Assembly: GCA_027943245.1 (NCBI GenBank)
Contig: JANDJZ010000487.1
Coordinates: 1 to 35,955, forward strand
DNA: 35,955 nt
Origin: Acanthamoeba sp. SK_2022b
Taxonomy: Eukaryota > Discosea > Longamoebia > Acanthamoebidae
Reading direction: 5' to 3'
In this document: in pieces, positions 1 through 9,193 of the stretch
Position numbering within the stretch: position 1 is the stretch's first letter
Layout: every line of letters starts with the position of its first letter
Notes under the pieces: generated by a model
What the model was told of the DNA's origin: nothing
The model's database searches: none
What the model saw: only the letters and a program-made list of their open reading frames with translations
Position numbers and translations under genes: made by a program

Positions 1-58
<58 letters not shown>
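1..58. repeat. (TG)n microsatellite at window edge
   Basis: An almost perfect TG dinucleotide tract covers the first 58 bases. It lies upstream of a candidate 3' splice site near 117-119 (cag), so it probably sits inside the last intron of the gene that ends at 1112. The repeat could equally begin outside the window. Confidence 0.95.
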
Positions 59-59
<1 letters not shown>

Positions 60-119
60 CGTCGTTTAAGGGATCGGCTGACGTTTGCGTGTTGCGGCGG
101 AGATGCAGAGGGCCAGCAG

Positions 120-1112
120 AACATCAGCATCAACACGCGCACGGAGAAGAATTCGATCATCACGAAGCTCGACCTGTCGTTTGCCGGCGTGTCGTACCAG
201 ATCACCTCGTCGCCCTTCTCCTCCGGCTCCTCCTACTCTGAGGAGGAGGACGACGACGACCGCCACCGCAACGACCGCCATCGCTACCATCACCACGTTC
301 AACATCATCATCGCCGCCATCATCAAGATGACGACAGCAACTATGAAGAAGAAGATGACGACGACGACGATGACGACCAGGAGAGCGGCGTCCGTCGCCA
401 TGTGCGGGCCGAGGTCGACCGGCAGGCGCGCGAGAAGGAGCGGCAGGCGCGCGAGAGGGAGCGGGAGCGGGAGAGGGAGCAGCGCGAGCGCGACAAGGCC
501 CGGGCGCGCGAGAAGGAGATCGAGTTCGAGCGCATCGAGCGCGAGCGCGCGCGCGAGGAGCGCCTCAAGGCCGAGCTCCGCCAGCGGGAGCGCGAGGAGC
601 GCGAGCGGGACGGCGGGCGGGGCCTGCACCACCACAAGGGCGACCCCTCCCGCTTCTCCCTGCGCAACCTCCTCTTCACCCCGCGCGCCAACTCCAAGCG
701 CGGCAACCTCATGCAGTCCTCGTCGTCCACTCCCACGTCAGCATCGTCTTCGTCGTCGTCGTCGTCGTCACTCTCGTTCCACGCGTCGTCGCCGCGAGGT
801 CTCAGCGCGAGCCCGCCCAGCGGAGGCGAGGCCGGCGGTCGACACGGAGGGCTGGGCAGCAGCGACAACGGCTACAGCAGCGGAGGCGGCGGCGGCGGCT
901 ACAGCAGCAGCGGAGGCGGGCGATGGCGAGGCGACGTCGGCAGCAACGAGGGCGGGAGCGGGAAGGGCCGGAGGGACCGCGACAAGGAGTGGGAGAAGGC
1001 CATCGACAAGGAGCGCGAGCGACGCCAGCGCGAACGCGAGAAGCTACGGGAGCGCGAGCGCGCGGCCGCCTCCCTCTCCCACGCGCGACGCCTCGTGGCC
1101 GGCGACGAGTAG
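120..1112 (+). CDS. 3' terminal exon of an unrecognised charged, Arg/Glu-rich protein (partial)
   Basis: Only the last exon (about 330 codons, stop TAG at 1110-1112) is in the window; the 5' part lies beyond base 1. I place the acceptor at cag 117-119, though ag at 115-116 is possible. The exon opens with an ordered-looking stretch containing SIITKLDLSFAGVSYQI, followed by an acidic/His-rich region (EEEDDDD, runs of D and H). Next comes a long Arg/Glu alternating segment (RERERERE type) that would form a charged single helix or coiled coil, then Ser- and Gly-rich linkers, and a second Arg/Glu helix near the C-terminus. Base composition matches neighbouring exons. I do not recognise a family, and the low complexity makes similarity searches unreliable. 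The opposite-strand ORFs here are shadows of the repeats. Confidence 0.6.
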   Translation, partial: NISINTRTEKNSIITKLDLSFAGVSYQITSSPFSSGSSYSEEEDDDDRHRNDRHRYHHHVQHHHRRHHQDDDSNYEEEDDDDDDDDQESGVRRHVRAEVDRQAREKERQAREREREREREQRERDKARAREKEIEFERIERERAREERLKAELRQREREERERDGGRGLHHHKGDPSRFSLRNLLFTPRANSKRGNLMQSSSSTPTSASSSSSSSSSLSFHASSPRGLSASPPSGGEAGGRHGGLGSSDNGYSSGGGGGGYSSSGGGRWRGDVGSNEGGSGKGRRDRDKEWEKAIDKERERRQREREKLRERERAAASLSHARRLVAGDE

Positions 1113-1225
1113 ACGCCAACTTTTCCCCCCCCCCCCTCTCCCCCTCCCTTTCCCCACAACCTGCTACGCCAGGCCCGCTGGCGGTGAATAGCCTTCACCA
1201 CCTCGACCCGTGTGTACACGTAAGG

Positions 1226-1231
1226 AATAAA
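1226..1231 (+). terminator. possible polyadenylation signal AATAAA
   Basis: An AATAAA hexamer lies about 114 bases downstream of the stop at 1112 and before the next gene start at 1367. The position is plausible, but no cleavage site can be seen directly. Confidence 0.4.
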
Positions 1232-1366
1232 CCAACAGACAAGCAAGCAAACAACGTCCACCATCTTGTAGCGAGCATGTAGTAGGATCACGTGCGCGTA
1301 GCATAATGTAGAAGGGGGGGGGGATATACGGGAAGAGGAAGTGACTCGGTACTCGCGACACAGGAA

Positions 1367-1979
1367 ATGGCCACGACAGGCGCTGAAGGAGGCACTCGCT
1401 TTGTGGTGACGAACGTGTTCGTGCCTCGCGCCCTCCTGCAAGGTGGACTCCCCTCCCATCCACACGGCCCCGCTAATCTAAAAAGATTAACAAAATCGGT
1501 TTGGGGGGGGGGGGTGAACGTAGAGGAGTGGCAGGAGCGGGGCAACACGGAGTGCGTGCGTCGGGACGTGCACTTTGAAGAGGGCGGCGCCATCGTCGCC
1601 GTCAGCGAGCCGGCGTCCGCCAGCAGCAGCTCTGGGGTCACCACCATCGACGGCACCAACAAGCTCCTTCTTCCCGGGTGAGCGAGTAGCAGCAGCTCTC
1701 CCTTCCCCCCCCCCCCGCTTGCCTGACTCTTGTAGGGGGGGGGGCACCAGGTTCCTGAACGGGCACACGCACTCGGGCGAGATGTACAACCGCGGGGCCA
1801 TCCCGCCGCTCCCGCTCGAGCTGTGGCTGGGCTACCTCTACGACTACGCCCCGCAGCACCCCGCGCACTACTACCACGCCGCCCTCCTCACCGTACACGC
1901 GCACGCCCGCCCCCTCAAACCTCCCACTCTGCCTCACGAGCGCGCGCGTGCGTGTGCGTGTGCGTGTGCGTGCGTGCGT

Positions 1980-2040
<61 letters not shown>

Positions 2041-3275
2041 CGTGCGTGCGTGTGTGTGTGGTCAGGCGGTGGAGGGGCTGATGACCGGCGTCACGTGCGT
2101 GCTGGACATGCCCTCGATCCTGGGCCTCCCTGGCAAGGAGTTTGAATGCCTCGCCGCCATCTGCCAGGTGCCCCCCCCCCTCCACCTACTACACTGCGAT
2201 GATGACGATGACGATGACGATGATGGTGATCGTGGTGACGCCGGAGGGGGGTAGGCCTACAGAGACGTGGGCGTGCGCGCGTTCGTGTGCCCGCTGGTGG
2301 GCGACCTCCCCTTCGACGCCACGGTGGCGCACGGGTGCGGCCACGGCTGCAGCCCCTACGCCGGAGCCGACAAGCACGACCCCCACAAGACCGACTTCAT
2401 CATGGCCCTCCTCGAACGGGCCGTCCAGGTGCGCGCGCGCGCGCGCGCCATCGCCGCCTTCCATATCTCACCGCACACGCACACGCGCGCGCGCGCGCGC
2501 GCGGCCATGGAGAGCAGGAGTTGCATCGGCCAGAGGAGGGGATCGAGATCGGCGTGGGCCCGTCGGGCATCCAGACGTGCAGCGACGACCTGTACCGCCG
2601 CTGCCGGGAGCTGAGCGAGAAGCACGGGCTCGTGCGCCACACCCACCTCCTCGAGACCGTCAACCAGAAGAAGGCACGCGCACGCGGTCACGCCGCCACC
2701 TTAAATGTCCAACGATGATGACGATGATGTTTGTTTGTGTGTAGTTGGCCTACGAGAAATACGGGTGCAGCGCCGTCGAGCATCTGAAGAAGCTCGGGTT
2801 CTTCAACGAGAAGACCACCTGCGCCCACTCCATCTGGCTCGACGACAAGTACGCGCTTGCCCACCAAATAAAAATAATAAATAAATAAATAAAATAATAA
2901 AATAATAAATAAAAACAATGGCAGGAGCTGTCTGACGCCTCGTGCGCAGGGACATCGAGGCGCTGCGGACGACCGGCGCGACGCCCGTCCACAATCCGCT
3001 CTCCAATCTCCGCTTGGGCAGGTGCGCGTGGTGTCCCCCCCAATCTTTGCGCCTTCTTGAACCTCTCTCTCTCTCTTCTTCTTCTTCTTCTTCTTCCCCT
3101 CGGGAGTCTGCTCACTCGTGTGTGTGTGCGTGCGTGTGTGTTCGATGCGGCGGTGTACAGCGGCATCGCGCCCGTGCTCAAGTATCTCGACGCCCAGATC
3201 AACGTGTGCTTTGGATGCGATGGCGCCGCCTCCAACGATTCTCAGGACATGCTCGAGGTGCGCCACTCACTCCCA

Positions 3276-3332
<57 letters not shown>

Positions 3333-4209
3333 AACACGCGAACAGGGCTGATCGCCTTTGGCCCCACCATGCTGATTGCAGGCGATCAAGATGGGCTCCA
3401 TCCTGCACAACATCACCGACCTCGACTACAACCGCTGGATCACCCCCGACCAGGTCCACCATACCACACCACACGCCTCCTCCCCCTTCTGCGTGTCGTC
3501 GTCATCGTCGTCTTCATCGTCGAGCGAGGGGGGGGGCAAGGCTGGCGTCGTGAGGCTGACCGCGAGGAATGTGGGGGGGGGGGCTGCAGGCATTCCGCAT
3601 GGCGGCGATGGGCGGCGCGCGAGCGGTGGGGCTGCAGGACGAGACGGGCCTCGTGGCCGTGGGGCGGTCGGCCGACCTGGTCCTCTACGACCTCGCCCAC
3701 TCCCTCTCCATCCTGCCCCGCACCGACATCCTCGGGTAACAGCGGCAACACAGCAACGACCAATCGCGGCAACCCCCCCCCCACCACGACTGCATTCCTT
3801 GCGCATTCCTAACCCACACGCGCGCGCGGCGGCGGCCACAGGTTGCTTCTGCTGGGCCGACCCACCAACCTGGTCACGGACGTGTGGGTGCGGGGCCGGC
3901 GTGTCCTCAAGGAGGGCAAGTTGGTGCGTGCCACCCCCCCCCCACGCCACTGTCCATGCGTGGCTTTGTAGACTGATTTTTTGTTATATTTTTTTGTTTT
4001 GTTTTGATTTTGTTTTTTTTTTTTTGATTTTGTTTTTTTTTTGTTTGTTTTGTGGCCAGACGGGCGTGGACGAGGAGAAGTTGAAGAGGGACCTGTTCGA
4101 CACCTCCGAGTGGACGGCCATGCCGCGCGCCTCGGCCACCCGGGACTCGGTCGAGCAGCGCTACCGCCGGGTGATCGTCGACGCCGGCAAAACCGAGAGC
4201 CGCCACTGA
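1367..4209 (+). CDS. amidohydrolase, TRZ/ATZ (chlorohydrolase/deaminase-like) family, 508 aa
   Basis: A metal-dependent hydrolase of the amidohydrolase superfamily; such enzymes deaminate or hydrolyse heterocyclic substrates. Thirteen exons: 1367-1442, 1524-1677, 1751-1892, 2066-2167, 2255-2428, 2518-2673, 2745-2848, 2950-3021, 3161-3257, 3382-3453, 3590-3735, 3842-3923, 4060-4209. The metal site is complete by position: FLNGHTH (His82, His84), RHTHLLET (His259 with Glu262), CAHSIW (His296) and GCDGAASND (Asp347). HNPLSNLRLG at about 317-326 is the family's usual H-x-P-x-S-N-x-x-L-G segment. The C-terminus rebuilds the small beta sandwich (SADLVLYDL, VWVRGRRVLKEGK). Intron 6 (2674-2744) starts with GC rather than GT; the joined NQKK-LAYEKYG fits the family. 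Introns 3 and 9 hold TG and CA repeats. The substrate cannot be read from sequence, and the position usually Thr before the metal Asp is Cys here. Confidence 0.88.
1940..2062. repeat. TG/CG-rich microsatellite in amidohydrolase intron 3
   Basis: Intron 3 (1893-2065) is mostly a TG tract with interspersed TGCG units, ending at the acceptor cag 2063-2065. The open frames through it are repeat artefacts. Confidence 0.9.
3276..3329. repeat. (CA)n microsatellite in amidohydrolase intron 9
   Basis: A near-perfect CA tract lies inside the intron 3258-3381, between the exon ending SQDMLE and the exon starting AIKMGS. Confidence 0.92.
3963..4056. repeat. T-rich low-complexity tract in amidohydrolase intron 12
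   Basis: The intron 3924-4059 is dominated by runs of T broken by single G or A, an AT-rich island in otherwise GC-rich sequence. It extends up to the acceptor cag 4057-4059. Confidence 0.85.
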
Positions 4210-4355
4210 CCGCATCACCACCGCCACCGCCGCCACCACAAGCCACTGACCACTGCGAGCACTCGACCCGCTCCAACGATGTTCATTCGTTCATATTATT
4301 GGAGCGTAGGGAATGGGGTGAGGTGGAGAGGGGGGGGGGGGAGTAGTGGCATGAC

Positions 4356-5390
4356 TCAGCCCATGACGATGAGGGAGCGGTAGATGTTCCAGATGAAGGA
4401 GACGACGTTGCCAAAGAGGATCTGCATGTGCTCGGGCACGTATCGGAACATGATGAAGTTGACGAGGGGCCACATCTTCCAGGCGCTGGTCTGGGTGAGC
4501 CAGTAGGTCCTGCGCATGTCCTCGCGCGTCTCCCGCCAGCTCTTGCGGTCGAGCACGCCCATGAAGACGTAGAAGAAGAGCGTCATCAGCGGGTCGAGCA
4601 CCAGCTGGTCCAGCCCCAGCTTGACCAGCACCACGTAGAGCGGCTCCTTCTCCTTCTCCCCCGCCAGCACCACCTTTGGCTCCGCGCCCTTTCGCTGAAT
4701 AGCCAACGGCCAATCAGATTTGTTGTGTAGTGATGGGGGGAGGGGAGGGGGGGTGGGTGCCTTGTTGAAGAAGGTGCGGAGGATGAAGGAGGCGACCTGG
4801 CGGATGGGCAGGGCGTCGAGGAACTGGTACCAGTGGTCGTACAGGGGCGTCACCGCCACGCTGTAGGCCACGAACTTCCAGATGCGCGCGTGGTTCACTC
4901 CCCTGACCCCTGGACAGCGGCGGCGGCGAACACAACCCCCACCCGGGGCACAACCACAGGAGCGGCACGCGTGGTGAGCGAGTGAGGAGTGAGCAGCGCG
5001 CGATCGCCACGTGGCGTGGCGTGGGCGGGTGAGCGGTACCGGTCTTCTCGAACACGGCTTGCGCCACGAAGTCGCTGATGTACTGGATGGCGCCCGACGT
5101 GACCACCTGCTCGAAAAAAAAAAAAGAATTAAAAAATAAAACAAATACCAGTAATTAAAAAACCAAATAAGTGTGTTATAAAATGAAACAAAAGTAATAC
5201 ATCAAAGAACGGACTAGCGCCCGCCGGAAGTTCCGTTTATGTTCTTGCGCAAAGAGAGGAGGGGGGGGTGCAGCCGTGCCTTAGTGAGGAACGGCTTCTC
5301 CTCGAGAAGGCGGAGGTAGCCTTGCCACAGCTGTCCTACGGATGCGGGGACAACCGAAGATGAGGAATCGGAGGGACGCGACTGAGACAT
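4356..5390 (-). CDS. Mpv17/PMP22/Sym1 family membrane protein, 221 aa
   Basis: Small integral membrane protein of the Mpv17/PMP22 family, whose members sit in peroxisomal or mitochondrial inner membranes and are linked to channel activity or metabolite homeostasis. Exons on the minus strand: 5390-5280, 5106-5040, 4909-4761, 4694-4356. Family marks: LWQGYLRLLEEKPFLTK then VVTSGAIQYISDFVAQ near the N-terminus, LYDHWYQFLD in the middle, LDQLVLDPL, and the C-terminal signature WKMWPLVNFIMFRYVPEH. The length is typical. Introns 1 and 3 both begin AAG|GC. For intron 1 there is no usable GT before an in-frame stop, so the GC donor is well supported. Intron 3 (4760-4695) is 66 nt, a multiple of three and free of stops, so a retained form with 22 extra Pro-rich residues is possible. 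It diverges from the Rab gene. Which organelle it serves cannot be decided. Confidence 0.88.
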
Positions 5391-5666
5391 GCCGGAAGGA
5401 GACAAAAGGGGGACCGGAAGAACAAAAAAAAGCACAATAAATGATTGATCAAATCCAAAACAATTCTTGCTTACGTCAGCTTTTTGTAGACAGACAGCCA
5501 AGCCCGCTGTTTTGTTTTCTTGGATTTCGCGTCAAGGATCTGAGAAGGCCGAGAGATCGATAGAAGTTCTATCCGACAATGGGTATAGGGACGTGGCACA
5601 GATGGGTCCAGTTATCAATTTCCACTTGCGCGAAGAAACAAGTGACCAACAAGCAAGAGATACAAG
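5391..5666. promoter_or_regulatory. divergent intergenic region between Mpv17 and Rab genes
   Basis: The 276 bases separate two start codons that point away from each other, so both promoters and 5' leaders must lie here unless there are upstream noncoding exons. I see no clear TATA box. The assignment rests on gene geometry only. Confidence 0.5.
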
Positions 5667-6675
5667 ATGACGGACAAACGCCCCCTACTCACTACGGAGA
5701 AGCAGTACCACTACAAGGTGGTGATTGTTGGTGATTCGTTTACTGGAAAGTCATCACTGCTGTCTCGACTCTCGGATAAGGAATTCGAGCGAGCCTACGC
5801 GCCCACCATCGGCGTCGACTATGTACGTCTATGCAACCCCCTCGCCTCCCCCTGCACACATTTTTCCTAGGATTAAAAACAACGAAATATCATCCTTGCA
5901 CTGAGTTTGCATGCTGCGAAATCGGGCTTTCTATGAGGAATCATTCAATACAACTTTATAATTCATCATCTGCTGCTACGTGCTCACTTTGCTTTTGCAT
6001 CATTACAGAAAGTGCATCAGCTGCGAAATGTGCAGGGCAAGAACGTGAGGCTCTCGCTGTGGGACAATGCCGGCGACATGAAGTTTCGATCAATCGTGAC
6101 CAACTACTTCCGCGGCGCCGAGGGCGTGCTGCTCGTGTACGACGTCACCAACCCCGCCTCGTTCGCCAATCTCAAGACCTGGCTCGCCGAGATCGACAAC
6201 AAGATCGTCCCTGGCTCCGCTACGGTGTGCGTGGTGGGCAACAAGATCGACGCGCCGCGGAGGGCCGTCAGCCGCGACGATGCACGAAGCTGGGCGTTCG
6301 AGCGTGGCTTCCAGTACATGGTACAGCCGACCCCCTCTGTCATGCTTCGACCTCGCCCATGCACGTGACTGATCGTGGCCACCACGCCTTGCCCTCTCCC
6401 CCGCGCAGGAATGCTCGGCCTTGAACGGAACGAACGTGGAGGAGTGCTTCGTCTCTGTGGCGACGACGTTGCTCAACCAGGCGCTGGAGCGGGAGGAGGC
6501 CGAGGAGGAGAGGCTGCGGGCGGCAACGCAGAAGAAGCGCACGTTTGGCGCCTTCTTCCAGCGGCAGCGAGACGCAGGCAAGGAGGAAGGGAGCCCCGCT
6601 GGCGTCCAGGAAGAAGGCCCGGCTGGCCAGTGTGGGCTCAGCAGCTACTTCTGTTTCCTCCCCCGGTGGCACTGA
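5667..6675 (+). CDS. atypical Rab-like small GTPase, 244 aa
   Basis: Ras-superfamily GTPase, closest in layout to Rab proteins that direct vesicle traffic. Exons: 5667-5822, 6009-6320, 6409-6675. Motifs: P-loop GDSFTGKSS (residues 23-30 after Gly22), effector-loop Thr47 in APTIGVDY, switch II WDNAGDMKFRS, NKID at 130-133 and ECSALNG at about 157-163. Two features are odd. The second P-loop Gly (Ras Gly13 position) is Phe25, and the catalytic switch II Gln (Ras Gln61 position) is Asp75, which in this family would be expected to weaken GTP hydrolysis. The C-terminal tail is Glu/Arg-rich and ends in PRWH, with no Cys-Cys, CxC or CAAX group; two Cys lie about 13 and 6 residues before the end. A Rab-like or unprenylated GTPase is therefore as good a label as Rab. 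The terminal exon appears complete, with its stop at 6673-6675. Confidence 0.87.
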
Positions 6676-7432
6676 TGATCAACGCTACCTTCTTCTCCGC
6701 CTTTGTACATAAAACACATCATACGTGGCCCACTTCGCTTGCGTGGAGTCCGTGGTCACCCACGTTGGCTGGAGGAACATGCGTAAAATGCCCTCTGTTG
6801 GTTGGTTGTCCTGACCCCAAATTGAGTGTGACCATTGGCCTTGTTGAACTCAACATCCAACAGAGCAAGAAGGTCACATGGGGTTGTGCATCACGAGGAT
6901 GAAGCGCGTGTGCTGCTGTTGCTGCCAGCAGGGCAGTTTCCAATCCAAGGTCACCCCTCACCCTTTGGCAAGCCTGCCAGTTGGCCGGATATTGGCTGAA
7001 CGGGGTTGTTTGTGCGCAGGGCGGGGTGGTGGCGGCCAAGGCAAAGGAGCGAGAAAAGGCGCGCAACGACACCAGCAAGACCTCTGCTCCTTCTTGATGA
7101 CCTCCCCCCCCGTGGGTCCTTCTCTCCTCTCTTGTACAGGCGCTGCAACCCACCACGCACAACAAGTTTTGCCAAGCTTGGCGGAAACGGCTGGTCGGGG
7201 TTTAACAAGGGAGCGTTGGTGGTGTATTTACAATGGGGGCGAGGTGGAGGACAGGGGGAAAGGCTTGCTCTCCCCGCCCCTCTCCGACGCACCGAAGACG
7301 TTACGGGGGCTTTACAACAGGAAGAAGAAGGGGGAACGCGCCCGAAGAGGAGACGGCGTCCTCCCTGTCGACACGACGTTATGTACACACATACAGACAG
7401 ACAGAGGCGGTTGGCCGATGCTCGACTTGGCT
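6676..7432. other. convergent intergenic region, nothing else recognised
   Basis: These 757 bases lie between the stops of the Rab gene (+) and the intronless gene (-) and should hold both 3' UTRs. A long plus-strand open frame runs through here from 6878 and on into the next gene. It has no recognisable protein features and is read as a shadow. No RNA gene or repeat stands out. Confidence 0.5.
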
Positions 7433-8857
7433 TCAGAGCTGCTGGGATTGGGAGAGGTTGTTGTTGAGGTTGTCGTAGGGCCACGAGGCAAAGAGTTCGT
7501 TGTAGAGCTTGTTGGTGTCGATGTCCTGGAACTGCGCGCTCTTCCGCTCGCTCTCGCTCTCCACGCCGACTCCCTGCTGCAGCAGCTGTGGCGGCACGCC
7601 CTCGTATCCACTCAGATAGGGCAGCGGCGGAAGCGACACGCGCGGCGTGCCGGTGAACGATCCCGAGGCCGACGTGGGCAGGCCCAGGTCGGTGATCTGA
7701 TCGCCGAGGTCGGACGTCGGTTCGGGCTTGACAGTTCGGATCATCGCCGGCGGCAGTTGTTGGAGAGACCCGGTGGCGTCGTACGGCAGACCACCGTTGG
7801 CTGCACCGGCGGCGGCGGCGGCCGAGTTGAGGCCCGCGAGGCCGAAGCTGCCCATCATGCCTGCGGCGGCCAGGTGGCCCAGGAGGTCGTTCATGGTCTC
7901 CCTGTCGGGACAGGAGCGGACCGTCCTACGCACGGTGTCGGTGCGCTGGTCGCGCGGGAGGGCGCCAAACGAGCGGACCAGCGTTGCGAAGCTCTCCTCG
8001 AACGATGGCGCTCCCGTCGCTCCCGCCTCCGTCGCGTTGTTGTTGGGCGCCATGGCGTCAGCGCCCTTGGCCAGGTCTTTGCGGTCTCTCTTCTGCCGCT
8101 TGGCCGCTGGCTCGCCCGGGATGCCCTCGCCGCTGAGGGAGGCCGACCGCTGGCTCGGTGTGTGCGCGTCCGTCGGAGTAGCGCCGCCGCCACCGCCCGA
8201 CGCCAGGCGCTCTAGAATGGTGAGCAGCAGCTGGTGGTGGGTTTCGGACTGGGCCTCGATACGCTGCAGGTATTGCACTACTTCCTCGGTCAGCGGACGC
8301 CGGGAGGTGGCGGAGGTGGCAGCGGTGGTCTGGCGCGGCTTGGCCTTGCCCTTGAGCTGGAGCTCCTTGCTCACTACGCGGATCGGTTGAGAGATGGCAA
8401 CGAGCCCGAGGTCGGCGTTGGCGATCTTGATGAGGAAAAGGCTGTGCTCGTGCTGGGAGGAGAGCACGTGGAGCAAGACGACCAGCGTGAGACGGTCGCC
8501 AGCATCGTTGACGCTGTACTCGAGCACCTCGAGTGGTCGCGTCTTGACGAAGCTCACCTGGCGCTCCTCGTGGCCTCTGCCATTATCCGCATAGTCATAG
8601 AGCAGTACTGCGGTGATCACGAATCGGTTGAAGTTGATCATGCTCCGGTCGAAGTTGCCCACAAGGGCCAGCTCGAGTTTGAAGGGCGAGCCCTTGATGC
8701 ATGAGTGCACCACCTTTGTTTGCCCATTCACGAATGACACGTCTTGCGTGACTGACTCCTGCTTGACGATTTGGAGACGCACGTCGAGGGGTGGTCGTGC
8801 GGCCGCCAGCATTCTGTTTCTCCCTCTTCTATCTTCACTCCCGCTCTTTTCTTGCAC
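7433..8857 (-). CDS. intronless putative nuclear regulatory protein, up to 474 aa
   Basis: A single uninterrupted frame; the first ATG gives 474 aa, and a second in-frame Met 15 residues on is an alternative start. I do not recognise a firm family. Residues about 25-185 look like an all-beta domain (SPFKLELALV, FVITAVLLYDY, PIRVVSKELQLKGK), reminiscent of Rel/IPT-type immunoglobulin-fold DNA-binding proteins, but this is a weak inference. A helix LTEEVVQYLQRIEAQ to ILERLAS could be a short coiled coil. PAAKRQKRDRKDL is a good nuclear localisation signal. VKQE and VKPE fit the psi-K-x-E sumoylation pattern. The C-terminal third is low-complexity (Ala, Gly, Gln, Asn) with a short ordered tail, FQDIDTNKLYNELFASW. 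Together these suggest a transcription factor or cofactor. It is the only complete gene in the window without an intron. Confidence 0.7.
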   Translation of the reverse strand: MQEKSGSEDRRGRNRMLAAARPPLDVRLQIVKQESVTQDVSFVNGQTKVVHSCIKGSPFKLELALVGNFDRSMINFNRFVITAVLLYDYADNGRGHEERQVSFVKTRPLEVLEYSVNDAGDRLTLVVLLHVLSSQHEHSLFLIKIANADLGLVAISQPIRVVSKELQLKGKAKPRQTTAATSATSRRPLTEEVVQYLQRIEAQSETHHQLLLTILERLASGGGGGATPTDAHTPSQRSASLSGEGIPGEPAAKRQKRDRKDLAKGADAMAPNNNATEAGATGAPSFEESFATLVRSFGALPRDQRTDTVRRTVRSCPDRETMNDLLGHLAAAGMMGSFGLAGLNSAAAAAGAANGGLPYDATGSLQQLPPAMIRTVKPEPTSDLGDQITDLGLPTSASGSFTGTPRVSLPPLPYLSGYEGVPPQLLQQGVGVESESERKSAQFQDIDTNKLYNELFASWPYDNLNNNLSQSQQL

Positions 8858-9193
8858 TGGTCTCTCTCTACTCGGCGACAGCTTGAATCGCTCACTCGCA
8901 AATTTGATTTCTACTTGCCTGCGCGCAGGCGCTGCCTTTCTGCCTGCGTTCTGTCTGACGCGAGTTGGCGCGAACAGGAATTTCGCGTGATGAAGCTCTT
9001 TCCGTCAGATTTCTGAGGTCTCCGCGAGAAAGCGCCAAAAGCTGCGCGAATGCTGCGCGACGGGAGACTGCGCGCAAAAGGCAGTGGCTTGTAGAGGGGA
9101 GCTGCGCGTGGAGATGTGGAGCTGATGCGCGTGATGGGCGATCTGGAGATGCCGGCGTGTTACAATCAACGGCCTCCGCTCCGGAGCCAAGCT
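8858..9193. other. intergenic region upstream of the intronless gene, 3' of IleRS
   Basis: These 336 bases must contain the promoter of the gene starting at 8857 (-) and the 3' UTR of the IleRS gene ending at 9194 (-). It is rich in GCGC-containing words (about 8920-9080), with no clear TATA box, RNA gene or repeat. Confidence 0.45.

Noticed and set aside
1..241. Cys/Val dipeptide-repeat ORFs over TG tracts (here and near 1948-2145 and 11778-12374)
   Set aside because: Dinucleotide repeats without stops give open frames automatically; they lie in introns.
6878..8215. 445-codon plus-strand open frame
   Set aside because: It overlaps the antisense of the intronless gene, has biased composition with no domain-like pattern, and its start lies in the 3' UTR region; treated as a shadow ORF.
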